A DNA stretch of 64,000 nt from Corynebacterium sp. (GTDB lineage: Bacteria > Actinomycetota > Actinomycetes > Mycobacteriales > Mycobacteriaceae), in contig NZ_JAUNKC010000018.1 of the NCBI RefSeq assembly GCF_030532965.1, positions 1 through 64,000 of the forward strand. The letters run 5' to 3'. Of this stretch, positions 37,101-44,995 are shown piece by piece. How positions within the stretch are numbered: position 1 is the stretch's first letter; each line of letters starts with the position of its first letter. Under the pieces are notes generated by a model, which saw nothing but the letters and a program-made list of their open reading frames with translations, was not told the DNA's origin and did not search any database. The position numbers and the translations under genes were made by a program.

Positions 37101-37889
37101 CAAAGACACATTCGGCAATTGTTGCAGCAGGGGTTTAAAACGAGCCGTTAATCTGGCCGCCCGCATCATCTCGCCGTAGATGTTTCCCGCAACCGTGACA
37201 AACTTCCGAATTTCTCGCTGCTCTTGATGAAACGCCTTGACTACCCGAATTCCCGTGACAGTTTCTTCCACCTGGGTGGCCAGGTCGGCGATTTTCTGCT
37301 GCGCCGACCACGTGGCACTAAATAACGTGGCGCGCGAACGCACACTCAACCACATGAGAACCGGCAGCATGGCGGTAGCGGTGACAAATAAAACCGGTGA
37401 TAGCCACAGCATAACCCCTAATATGGTTATCACAGTGAGCAGATGCCCGGTGACCAATGGGAACATGGCGGCCATGGTGTACACCAGATTGAGATCCGAG
37501 ATAGACCGCGATACCAATTGGCCGGTGCGTAATTGATCCTGGGCGGGGCCGTCCAATTGATACATGGTGGACAGCAGGCCAACCCGCAGGCGATGCTGCA
37601 TCTTATTGGCAAGGATTCCGGCCGTAAACCGTCTACCAAATTGACACGCGTAACGCCCAAGCGCCACTGCGATCAACAGCCACATGAACGAACGAATATC
37701 GCCCGAAATGTCGGATGTGGCAATATCCACCGCCGAAGCAGTTACCAGCGGGATGGCCGCATTAAAGATGGTGACTAACACCGTGGAAACAAGCGCTGCG
37801 GTCAAGGCAACCGGAAACCGCAACGCAACGGCAGCTAACCGAACGATCGTCGTGCGGCTAGCTGCCGGATGCGCGCCAGAAGAGGTCAT
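34134..37889 (-). CDS. fused two-half ABC exporter (TMD-NBD-TMD-NBD)
   Basis: The 1251-residue type IV ABC exporter has both halves in one chain. NBD1 has G-P-P-G-A-G-K-T, L-S-G-G-Q-R-Q-R and L-D-D-A-T-S, so the catalytic Walker B Glu is Asp. NBD2 has G-A-T-G-A-G-K-S-T, L-S-S-G-Q-R-Q and F-D-E-A-T-A. One consensus and one degenerate ATP site are thus expected, as in heterodimeric exporters of the TM287/288 type. Each half has about six membrane helices. Start ATG 37889 follows AAAGGG. Substrate is unknown; lipid or drug export is the usual guess. Confidence 0.88.
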   Translation of the reverse strand: MTSSGAHPAASRTTIVRLAAVALRFPVALTAALVSTVLVTIFNAAIPLVTASAVDIATSDISGDIRSFMWLLIAVALGRYACQFGRRFTAGILANKMQHRLRVGLLSTMYQLDGPAQDQLRTGQLVSRSISDLNLVYTMAAMFPLVTGHLLTVITILGVMLWLSPVLFVTATAMLPVLMWLSVRSRATLFSATWSAQQKIADLATQVEETVTGIRVVKAFHQEQREIRKFVTVAGNIYGEMMRAARLTARFKPLLQQLPNVSLVLCIGVGGYLALTGVISIGTFVAFSVYMSQLTSVVSMLAGMIVQQQLGVASAQRVFDVLDLRPTNSDPVSQTPAPTGPLGLRMNHVSFGEALADFSLYAPPGDTVVMVGPPGAGKTMAVQLITGFYQPDSGSISLVDATGAAVDYADLSRDAVRGAMGCVFEDPFLFSTSIYDNIDAGRELSKDDIIAAARHAEIYDFISGLDNGFDTQIGERGLTLSGGQRQRIALARAIAEQPRILILDDATSAIDAATEAKIFDNLRTHLSGTTIIAVAHRMSTVGIADTVAVVDAGRITAIGPKPEIITDSRFTTLMTGAGDIGTQAASPHPVILDHDALTPEAQQLWPTDQPSSETAKPTMQMASAPSLQRGTGLRFAAQVPATAELLDRVAELPLVRDTPPPGGLDGFQQRLTTVSASRLFHSVRWLLAAAILLYVVGVAAGLAIPSLVRIALDSGVTAGNASVLWQVSLAGLAIVLLSWLVSCATTIVTALTGERLLYELRIRCYAHLQRLSLRFYETTMSGAIITRMTTDIDALNGFLQTGFTTALVAITTLAGITALLILTSIPLAAVALTGVPIIVIATVVFRRISTRLYARAREEISIVNASFHQAIAGLRTAQMLRSENTVLNHFNDKSQKYTTTRIAAQAAVALYFPGISAVSEILQAVVLGIGAAMVSDGTLAIGVLVAFLLYLERLYPPIQNLSQVFDSYQQAQVGFNRITDLLATKEDVIDVAETSDTDLPQAVDVEKLAESDIAVSNVSFSYGQSDRPVLSDVSVTLAAGRTVAIVGATGAGKSTLVKLLERFYDPVSGTIRAGDTNIRHIPLGLWRRQIGYVPQEAHLFSGTIASNIAYGNPHASQAEITEAARRVGALGTIAAIPGGFTAPVGEGGRGLSSGQRQLVALARAELITPKILLFDEATATVDPATESAILAATRRVAAGRTTVVVAHRLATAARADRILVFADGKIVEDGTHESLLTFGGIYATMWRNSTQ

Positions 37890-37959
37890 GGTGCCCTTTC
37901 GCAGGTGGGAATGTGATTGGTTGCGTGGCACCTATGGTAGACCCGTAGCGGAACAATCT

Positions 37960-38664
37960 TTAGGCAGGCCCCATTGCGCTGTGTACGTGCTCGATAACCT
38001 TTTGCCCAATCTTACGGTTAGCAATGGAACCCAAAACCGCGCCGATTCCCAACGGCATGAGCTTACCTAGCCACGCCAAACGCACCGATTTGGAAATTTT
38101 CTTCAGCGCGTACTTGAACATGAAGTTATTCACCTCAGTCAGCTTCGCAGTGGAGGACCGGCCCACCATATTCATTAAGGAACCACCGGCAAACGTGGCG
38201 TCGGCAATAGCGGAGCCTTCCGAGCCTAAGACCGCAACCAAGACGATTGCTTTTCGACGCTCAGGGTCGGTGATATCCACCCCACGCAGATGCGCACTGG
38301 CCACCGCATAAAACGCAGCAGTATCAAGGAACAATAAGCTCTCCGCACTCACCGCGACAGCGCCGGTGATAAAACCAATAGCGGGAATAGCGGCGGCACT
38401 ACCCGCACTCGCCCCCGAACCAGTTACCGCCAACATGAAGTGCTTATCCATGATTTTTTGAATCTCGGCGTTATCAGCATCAGGATTCTTAGCCTTCAAG
38501 CGGTCAACATACTTGACCACCAAACCAGATTTCATAGTGGCAGTTTTATCCAAAGCAGCAACAAGAGCCTTTGCAATCGGTCCCTTTTCTTCCAGGACCG
38601 AATGCGAATTGGAATTAAATACATCCGTGACAACGGAGTGGTCCGATTTCTTCTTCACAGCCAT
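37960..38664 (-). CDS. membrane-associated protein, unknown function
   Basis: The 234-residue protein has a charged N-terminal 75 residues and then Gly/Ala-rich hydrophobic stretches (about 85-125 and 205-220). The general look, with A-I-P-A-I-G-F-I-T-G-A-V and a D-P-E-R-R-K-A-I-V-L-V-A-V-L-G segment, faintly recalls EcsC-type proteins, but I cannot confirm that. ATG 38664 gives a Lys-rich start; the frame extends to 38700. It lies between aroE and the exporter gene on the same strand, 70 bases before the latter. Confidence 0.5.
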   Translation of the reverse strand: MAVKKKSDHSVVTDVFNSNSHSVLEEKGPIAKALVAALDKTATMKSGLVVKYVDRLKAKNPDADNAEIQKIMDKHFMLAVTGSGASAGSAAAIPAIGFITGAVAVSAESLLFLDTAAFYAVASAHLRGVDITDPERRKAIVLVAVLGSEGSAIADATFAGGSLMNMVGRSSTAKLTEVNNFMFKYALKKISKSVRLAWLGKLMPLGIGAVLGSIANRKIGQKVIEHVHSAMGPA

Positions 38665-38767
38665 GAGATTTCTACGCTTTCGTAAATACCGGTGCAACAA
38701 TAAATAACAAACCTAGGATAGACCGGAGTAATAAAACCGCGTGAGTTGGTTCGCTGAAAGCGTAAAA

Positions 38768-39580
38768 TCACGACCGCTGAGCAAACTCCTCAGCGCGGAT
38801 AACATCTTCTTCACTCGGAACCACCCCGGTGTAGAGCGCAAATTGCTCCGCAGCTTGCAACGCAACCACTTCACCACCATTGATGGTCGCAACCCCCAAC
38901 CGCGTCGCCGCGTCGATAAGCGGAGTACGAACCGGATACGCTACAACATCGAAGACCAACTGCGCCCGGGAAATTTCCGCATCGCTAAACGCCTGCACCG
39001 ATTCATCCGCACCCGTCATCCCCAACGGGGTGACATTGACCAACATCGAGGCGGACTCTGGAACCTCCGCGGAATACTCCCACCCGTAGCGATTAGCCAA
39101 TTCCGATCCGGTTTCCGCGTTGCGAGCCACCACACAGCCAGACAAACCATAATCAGCCAACGCCGCAACAACCGCGTTCGCCATGCCGCCCGAGCCGCGC
39201 ACAGCAACACAAAGATCCTTAGCCACCGAATAGGAATTCAAGAGTTTCGCCACAGCGACATAATCGGTGTTATAGCCAACCAAGTGCCCATCAGTGTTAA
39301 CGATTGTGTTAACCGCGCCGATCCGTTCCGCGGAATCATCGAGCTCATCGATAAGCGCAATAACATCCTGCTTATAGGGCATCGACACCCCAGCACCTCG
39401 AATACCCAACCCGCGGATACCTGCAACCGCCTGCTCAATATCTACCGGCGCGACCGCCTTATATAAAAAATTCAAACCCAACGTTGCATACAACCAATTA
39501 TGAAACCTCACCCCATGATTGGAGGGGCGGGCAGCTAGCGAAATGCATAAAACAGTATCTCGGTCGACGTGATTCACCAT
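38768..39580 (-). CDS. aroE: shikimate 5-dehydrogenase-like protein AroE
   Basis: The 270-residue, two-domain protein has an N-terminal substrate domain with G-V-S-M-P-Y-K near 64-70 and N-T-I-V-N-T-D-G near 90. The Rossmann domain carries G-S-G-G-M-A-N-A-V (a variant of the G-A-G-G-A-x-R-A motif), and N-V-T-P-L-G-M comes later. It belongs to the coryneform AroE-like group with an unusual start (I-S-L-A-A-R-P-S-N in place of I-G-x-P-I-x-H-S). Whether it handles shikimate or quinate cannot be decided. The ATG at 39578-39580 is interleaved with the divergent esterase start. Confidence 0.8.
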   Translation of the reverse strand: MVNHVDRDTVLCISLAARPSNHGVRFHNWLYATLGLNFLYKAVAPVDIEQAVAGIRGLGIRGAGVSMPYKQDVIALIDELDDSAERIGAVNTIVNTDGHLVGYNTDYVAVAKLLNSYSVAKDLCVAVRGSGGMANAVVAALADYGLSGCVVARNAETGSELANRYGWEYSAEVPESASMLVNVTPLGMTGADESVQAFSDAEISRAQLVFDVVAYPVRTPLIDAATRLGVATINGGEVVALQAAEQFALYTGVVPSEEDVIRAEEFAQRS

Positions 39581-41345
39581 GTCACCTACTCTAAGTGATA
39601 TGAGGAGCCAACGTCGGTTTAAAAAACCGCGAAAAACAGCCACAACCACCCCACCCAAAACCACGCCCACCCAAGCATCACCCACACCTGCGAAAACCCG
39701 CCGGCGCACCACATCGCGCATCGTTGGCCCCATCACGCCGCCACCCCAATTGGGAACCGGCACACCCGGTACAGACACCGACAACGCCGACCTCATCATC
39801 GAAACCACCGCCGGAAAAATCCGCGGCCTGCGGCTCTCAGCCCCCACCGCCATCCGAACCTGGCGCGGCGTCCCATACGGTGCCGACACCTCCGGTGAGA
39901 ACCGTTTCCGGGTCCCCAAACCCGTCCCACCCTGGGCCGGAATCCGCGACTGCCGCGAATACGGCACCGTGGCCGCCCAGCCCTCATTCGGCCCCAGCGA
40001 AAAAATAAAAGGCAGCGAAGACTGCCTCACCCTTGACATCGTTCGCCCCGACCACGACGCCAAACTGCCAGTGGTCGTCTACCTACACGGCGGCTCATTC
40101 ATCTACGGGTCCTCCCACCAACAGGTGCTACGCGGGCACTACCTAGTTGAAGCCATGAACGTCGTCTACGTATCTCTCAACTTCCGGCTCGGCGTGTTCG
40201 GCTACCTCGATTTTTCCCACTTCGGCGACGACTGTTCCCCCAACCCGGCAGTACGCGACCAATTGCTCGCCTTACGGTGGATACACAACAACATCGAGCA
40301 TTTCGGCGGCGACCCCACCAATATCACCCTCATGGGCGAATCAGCAGGAGGCGCCAGCGTCATCACCCTCATGTGCATCAAAGCCACCCAAGGGTTGTTT
40401 CACCGGGCCATCGCACAATCGCCACCAATCGCCGCCGTCCACTCCAAAGCACAGGCAGCATTCTGGGCGCGGGAACTCGCCAACCGCGCCGGGGTGGATG
40501 TGCCCAATCTCGCCAAACTGCGTGCCTTAAGCCCGGAGGCTTTAATCAACGCGGGGCAGTCCATGATGTGGCGCAGCGGTGAATTACTCAATCTGAACCC
40601 CTGCTTCGGGGCAACCGTGGATAAAAAAGTCATTCACGACCATCCGCTTTCCACATTCCGGGCGGGGGAACAGCACAAAATACCGTTGATGATCGGAACC
40701 AACGTCGACGAAGCCTTCTTTGCCAAAACTTTCTACCTGCGCAGTAAAGCCCGGTCGAAATCGGCCCGCCGCATGCTTGAAGGTTACGACCGGGAAGGTG
40801 CGGAAATCATCATGCGACACTACAACGATGGTTATCTGCGCAAAGACTACGCACAATTGCTTGCCGACGGCATCTTCTGGGCCCCAAGCGTGATAGCGGC
40901 CTCCGCCCACAGCCTTTCCGCCCCCACCTGGATGTACCGGTTCGACTTTGCCCCGGCGGCATTGCGGTGGCTAGGACTGGGTGCAGCCCACACAGCTGAA
41001 TTAAGCCCGATCTTTGGTGATTTGAATGGCTCAAAAGCAGCCACCCTCAACCGGCTTGGCGGTTGGCAAGAACTGCATGACTTGCGTGATCACATGCAAA
41101 CCCACTGGGCTAATTTCATCCACACCGGTAACCCCAATGGCGCAGAAGCAGAAACGTGGCCGCACTACCAAGCGCCGAGCGATCACCGTCCTGGACGCGC
41201 AACAAAAGTATTCGATTCCACCCCGCATATTGTGTACGACCCCTACGCCGCCCGCCGAATCGCCTGGGAAAACTACAACATGTTGGAGTGGGGCAGCGAT
41301 AGGCTAGATAACCTAGCCCGCCTTGCCCAATTAGATGAGGAATAG
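39579..41345 (+). CDS. type-B carboxylesterase
   Basis: The 588-residue alpha/beta-hydrolase of the carboxylesterase/para-nitrobenzyl esterase family has the oxyanion H-G-G-S-F near 170, the nucleophile elbow G-E-S-A-G-G near 251-256, and later acid and His regions consistent with the family. The first 70 residues are Pro/Thr/Arg-rich and not part of the fold; there is no signal peptide. ATG 39579 overlaps the aroE start codon, and neither it nor ATG 39600 has a good ribosome site, so the true start is uncertain. The FhuF-like gene follows 9 bases later. Confidence 0.82.
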   Translation: MSPTLSDMRSQRRFKKPRKTATTTPPKTTPTQASPTPAKTRRRTTSRIVGPITPPPQLGTGTPGTDTDNADLIIETTAGKIRGLRLSAPTAIRTWRGVPYGADTSGENRFRVPKPVPPWAGIRDCREYGTVAAQPSFGPSEKIKGSEDCLTLDIVRPDHDAKLPVVVYLHGGSFIYGSSHQQVLRGHYLVEAMNVVYVSLNFRLGVFGYLDFSHFGDDCSPNPAVRDQLLALRWIHNNIEHFGGDPTNITLMGESAGGASVITLMCIKATQGLFHRAIAQSPPIAAVHSKAQAAFWARELANRAGVDVPNLAKLRALSPEALINAGQSMMWRSGELLNLNPCFGATVDKKVIHDHPLSTFRAGEQHKIPLMIGTNVDEAFFAKTFYLRSKARSKSARRMLEGYDREGAEIIMRHYNDGYLRKDYAQLLADGIFWAPSVIAASAHSLSAPTWMYRFDFAPAALRWLGLGAAHTAELSPIFGDLNGSKAATLNRLGGWQELHDLRDHMQTHWANFIHTGNPNGAEAETWPHYQAPSDHRPGRATKVFDSTPHIVYDPYAARRIAWENYNMLEWGSDRLDNLARLAQLDEE

Positions 41346-41354
41346 ACACGTTAC

Positions 41355-42128
41355 ATGCATTCGGCTATCGACAACCGCCTAGAACACATGGTGGCGCATT
41401 TTCCCCGATACGCGCCATGTATTGACCAAGCTGGTAACAGCCCCGTTGAGCTGGCTTATCTTTCCACCGAGGAAGCGATTGCAGCCGCGATAGCGCAATC
41501 CAGCCGGTTATTTAAGCTCGACAATCCACGTCACGCGGCTCAAGTATGGTTGTTTTCGCTTATGGGGTCCGTCGCAGCACCCGCGATAGCGACCATGGTG
41601 TTGACCGATTCGTGCATTGATGTAGGGCTCGATTCCGGGATCCTTTTCAACCGTGACGATAACTCTGGCTATTGGTTTGGTTTCCGCCCCCAATCTGACG
41701 CGGCGGACTACCAACAATCTGGTGAGCATCTGGCTGCAACCTTAGCCCCGGTTATTGACACCATCTGTTCGGTTGCAGATATGCGACCAGCGCCGCTGTG
41801 GGCCGTGGTCGGAGACGGTGTGATTCAACCCGCGGTCGATGCGGGGAATGAAGAATTTGAGCAACTTCGTGCCCTCGACATCGCCCAGCAGCTGCACCAA
41901 GGATTGGTGAACGTGGCGCCCGTGAAGATCCCGGAACCGCGTTTTGAACAGATAGCTGACGGGGAAGTAATACCGATAGTTGCTGGTGAAGAGCCAGATT
42001 ACCTGCTGGCGCATCGGTCTAGTTGCTGCATGATCTACCACAGCGCCGATGCTGATTATTGCACGTCGTGTCCGCATCAGCCGAAAGAACAGCGCATAGC
42101 TGGACTGGTCCAAGCCGCGCAATACTAA
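41355..42128 (+). CDS. FhuF-like [2Fe-2S] protein, possible siderophore-iron reductase
   Basis: The 257-residue soluble protein ends with C-C-x10-C-x2-C inside R-S-S-C-C-M-I-Y-H ... Y-C-T-S-C-P (near 230-247). This is the unusual cluster-binding arrangement of FhuF-type ferric-siderophore reductases. The rest has no strong motif. It could be a reductase or an assembly factor. No iron-regulator box was seen directly upstream; it probably shares a transcript with the esterase gene. Confidence 0.65.
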   Translation: MHSAIDNRLEHMVAHFPRYAPCIDQAGNSPVELAYLSTEEAIAAAIAQSSRLFKLDNPRHAAQVWLFSLMGSVAAPAIATMVLTDSCIDVGLDSGILFNRDDNSGYWFGFRPQSDAADYQQSGEHLAATLAPVIDTICSVADMRPAPLWAVVGDGVIQPAVDAGNEEFEQLRALDIAQQLHQGLVNVAPVKIPEPRFEQIADGEVIPIVAGEEPDYLLAHRSSCCMIYHSADADYCTSCPHQPKEQRIAGLVQAAQY

Positions 42129-42205
42129 GAAGCCAGCCAAAATCCGTGGAGTCTATTACTGTGGAGGGTCAAGGACCCACACGATGAAAAGGGTGATTTT
42201 CTACC

Positions 42206-43027
42206 ATGAGTTTCTTCGAGGACATCGCAGCAGCATTGGACGCCGAGGGAATTGAATCCCGAGTCCATGCGGACACCATGTTCATTCCCATCACCTCAGA
42301 GCTGGAAATTCAGTTCGTAGAGATTGACCCCCATTTACCAGCGGCAAATGTCTATATCGCGGCCGCCGCCAGTGACGACTACGTCCAGGACTTCGAAGCA
42401 GTGTTGGTGTCTGTGGTCTTTTCGGTGGATGACGCAGTAAATGCCGTCAATTCCCACGTTGCCACCGACCAGGTGGTCACCGTTTTACGTGACCTTTTGG
42501 AAGGAACCGATGAACGTATCGAGGACATTGACTTTTTCCAATCCCACCACAACGAACACGTCGTCTATGCCGATCTGACCGAATTTTCCGGGATTGAGGT
42601 AGCCATTGATGTCGTTGATGGGGTGCCGATCGCTAAGGTCGATTTTATTACCTTAGGCCCGCTGTTCGAGCAGATGATGGAGTCCGCATACAGCCAGGTT
42701 GAGGATATTGTGCGGGATAACAACCTTTCTGAGCAAGACGCCGACGAGATGTTTGATTCCATCGTCGGCCAGATAATCGAAAGCTGCCAAGAGGTTCTCG
42801 AACTGGGCTCGTTTAGTGATTTTGACAAGCTTTTCGACGTCCTCTCGTTAGCGGCGGATCAGGCCGACGCCTGGGAGAGCCAATTAGCACCACTCGAAGA
42901 CGATGATGAGCCTGACATCTACGATATTTTTGGTGAAGACGATGGTGACGACGCTGACTTCTATTACTTAGAAGACGACGTGGTCGAGGACGATGACCAA
43001 GAAACCATCGATTACACCGACAATTAA
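42206..43027 (+). CDS. acidic protein, unknown function
   Basis: The 273-residue soluble protein is strongly acidic; the last 45 residues are almost all Asp/Glu with aromatic residues (E-D-D-D-E-P-D-I-Y-D-I-F). The N-terminal 150 residues look like two alternating alpha/beta units similar in outline to YbjN or secretion-chaperone folds, which is a guess from pattern only. It lies 8 bases from the end of the convergent gene at 43036. A short inverted repeat, GGGTC-AAG-GACCC, lies about 30 bases before the start. Confidence 0.55.
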   Translation: MSFFEDIAAALDAEGIESRVHADTMFIPITSELEIQFVEIDPHLPAANVYIAAAASDDYVQDFEAVLVSVVFSVDDAVNAVNSHVATDQVVTVLRDLLEGTDERIEDIDFFQSHHNEHVVYADLTEFSGIEVAIDVVDGVPIAKVDFITLGPLFEQMMESAYSQVEDIVRDNNLSEQDADEMFDSIVGQIIESCQEVLELGSFSDFDKLFDVLSLAADQADAWESQLAPLEDDDEPDIYDIFGEDDGDDADFYYLEDDVVEDDDQETIDYTDN

Positions 43028-43035
43028 ACCGGATA

Positions 43036-43542
43036 TCAGGCTGCTTGGCTCTCGCCACTAAACAGTGAGGCGGGTGACGGTATCGGCCGGAACCTGCCAT
43101 CAACCAACCATACGAACGTCGTCGTGGGTTCGCCGGTGATCTCGTGGACGCAGTGCGCGCGGTGTTCACCAACAATGGCGCGTAGCCATGCTTCGGAAAC
43201 AGCCGGATTAATCTGGATACCGTTTGGTGAGGAAAGACGGGCCGTGACCAGATATGCTGCAGGTTGGGTTTCGCCATGAATTCGGAGCTGCTGCTGCACG
43301 TGGGGCCCTACCCGATGTCTGGTAAAAGTTGCATTTAAGTGGCCATCGGGTGTGACAGCTGGCAACCGCACCGTTGGTGGTCGCCACAGGGGAGTAGGGC
43401 GGGCGAGTGAGCGTGGATGTGCCAAAACCGTGCGAATGCTGTCAATGGTATCGCCGCAGTGCGCCCGAATGTGCGCAGAAATCTCCACAGCGCTGATTGG
43501 TTGTTTCTGTTGGCTCCGGTTTTTCAAATGTGAAGTAATCAT
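43036..43542 (-). CDS. small basic protein, unknown function
   Basis: The 168-residue soluble protein is rich in His, Arg and Pro. No family motif recognised. Two halves can be seen: a helical first 40 residues and a later beta-rich part with W-L-R-A-I-V-G-E-H-R-A-H-C. Base composition is like that of the neighbours. The start at 43542 is the first ATG; I see no strong ribosome site. Confidence 0.5.
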   Translation of the reverse strand: MITSHLKNRSQQKQPISAVEISAHIRAHCGDTIDSIRTVLAHPRSLARPTPLWRPPTVRLPAVTPDGHLNATFTRHRVGPHVQQQLRIHGETQPAAYLVTARLSSPNGIQINPAVSEAWLRAIVGEHRAHCVHEITGEPTTTFVWLVDGRFRPIPSPASLFSGESQAA

Positions 43543-43581
43543 GGTTGCAGCCTAACCGATGTGGCCGACACGGGAAGCCGT

Positions 43582-43603
43582 TTTTAGAAAATTTGTTCTA
43601 AAA
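43582..43603 (+). promoter_or_regulatory. AT-rich palindrome upstream of the MFS gene, possible operator
   Basis: TTTTAGAA at 43582-43589 is mirrored by TTCTAAAA at 43596-43603 with a 6-base centre. It lies 62 bases before the MFS start, in the 123-base gap between divergent genes. A T6 run follows, so a terminator-like reading is possible, though no gene ends here. Confidence 0.4.
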
Positions 43604-43665
43604 TTTTTTAAAGATTGCGGTTTTCAACTGGCCGCGGTGCCGCCCGAGGCCTAGGCTAGGCAAGC

Positions 43666-44844
43666 GTGGTGGAAAAAATGAAGATCCCCGGCGAAATCTG
43701 GATCCTGGTAGTCGCGGCATTTTTTATCGCGTTGGGATACGGGTTCATCTCACCAATTTTGCCGCAATTTGTAGCCAGTTTCGGGGTTGGGGTTGCTGCC
43801 GCCAGTGCTGTGATCTCGATTTTTGGTTGCAGCCGACTGGTTTTCGCTCCGATGTCGGGAAAGTTGGTGGATCGGTTAGGTGCCCGGTGGGTCTATATCA
43901 CCGGGTTGCTTGTGGTTGCGGTAACCACTGCCGCCGTTGCGTTGGCGCAAAGCTACTGGCATATCGTTGTGTTGCGCGGGCTTGCGGGTTTCGGCTCCAC
44001 CATGTTTACCGTCTCGGCGATGGGGTTAATTGTCAAACTCGCCCCGGCCCAGATTAGAGGCAGGTGTTCTAGCGCTTATGCTTCCGGGTTTTTATTGGGT
44101 TCGGTACTAGGTCCAGCCTTCGGCTCGTTTTTATCCATTCTCGGTTTTCGGTGGCCTTTCGTTATTTACGGCGGATTCTTGGCGGTTGCCGCGGCTGTGG
44201 TGTGGTGGCGCATGCCATCAGCGGTGGGCGCGCCGTTGCGCGACGATGACCGGGCAGTCTTCGCTTTTGCGGAGGCCTGGGCGGATCGTGCCTACCGGAC
44301 GATGCTGGTGAGCGCTTTTGCCAACGGTTGGGTAAATTTTGGGGTTCGCGTCGCAATAGTGCCGTTGTTTATCGCCGCGACCGTCGACAAGCCTGGGGTA
44401 GTGGCCGGGATCGTGCTTAGTGCCTACGCGCTGGGCAACGCTGTGACGTTGCAGTTTTCTGGCCGTCTGACCGATCGGGTGGGGCGGAAAAAGCCGATCA
44501 TCGTGGGCTTGTTGATAAGTGCAACGTTCACGGCGGTATTTGGGTTAAGCGATAACTTGGTCATGATGCTGTCGTTTGCGGTGCTGGCGGGCATTGGCTC
44601 TGGGGTTTATAACCCGGCTATCCAGGCGTCGCTGGCTGACATCATTGGCGCAGAACGCAATGGAGGCAAGCCGCTTGCGGCCTATCAGATGGCGGGTGAT
44701 CTAGGGGCGATAATGGGGCCACTGTTGATAGGGTTTGCGGTGCAGCTGTGGGGATTTGCGGTGGCGTTTGCCGTGACGTCGGTGGTGCTTTTTCTCTCCG
44801 CCGGATTGTGGCTTCAGGCTCGGGAGACTTGGGTGCGGCAGTAA
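43666..44844 (+). CDS. MFS transporter (drug/solute:proton antiporter type)
   Basis: The 392-residue protein has about 12 membrane helices. Motif A, G-K-L-V-D-R-L-G-A-R, follows helix 2 (about 65-74), with a second copy, G-R-L-T-D-R-V-G-R-K-K, in the middle loop. R-G-L-A-G-F-G and the P-x-x-G-x-x-x-G-P-like G-S-V-L-G-P-A-F-G near helix 5 suggest an efflux carrier. Start is GTG 43666; an in-frame ATG lies four codons later. Substrate is unknown. Confidence 0.8.
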   Translation: MVEKMKIPGEIWILVVAAFFIALGYGFISPILPQFVASFGVGVAAASAVISIFGCSRLVFAPMSGKLVDRLGARWVYITGLLVVAVTTAAVALAQSYWHIVVLRGLAGFGSTMFTVSAMGLIVKLAPAQIRGRCSSAYASGFLLGSVLGPAFGSFLSILGFRWPFVIYGGFLAVAAAVVWWRMPSAVGAPLRDDDRAVFAFAEAWADRAYRTMLVSAFANGWVNFGVRVAIVPLFIAATVDKPGVVAGIVLSAYALGNAVTLQFSGRLTDRVGRKKPIIVGLLISATFTAVFGLSDNLVMMLSFAVLAGIGSGVYNPAIQASLADIIGAERNGGKPLAAYQMAGDLGAIMGPLLIGFAVQLWGFAVAFAVTSVVLFLSAGLWLQARETWVRQ

Positions 44845-44939
44845 CTGCTTTTCGACGCCGACTGGGTGCCCCCGTCTAAGGAAAGCGAGGATTTGATCGT
44901 TGAAAAGCTTCTGTTATTCCCGCCACTCCTATTATCATT

Positions 44940-44955
44940 TGTGACTATCGCCACA
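44940..44955 (+). promoter_or_regulatory. GlxR/CRP-like binding site upstream of the GntP-family gene
   Basis: TGTGA-N6-CCACA differs by one base from the TGTGA-N6-TCACA consensus of corynebacterial GlxR. It ends 40 bases before the permease start. Confidence 0.4.
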
Positions 44956-44995
44956 GCGTGTTGTGGTGTGTGTTACTTGGTAGGAAGGAGCGATT

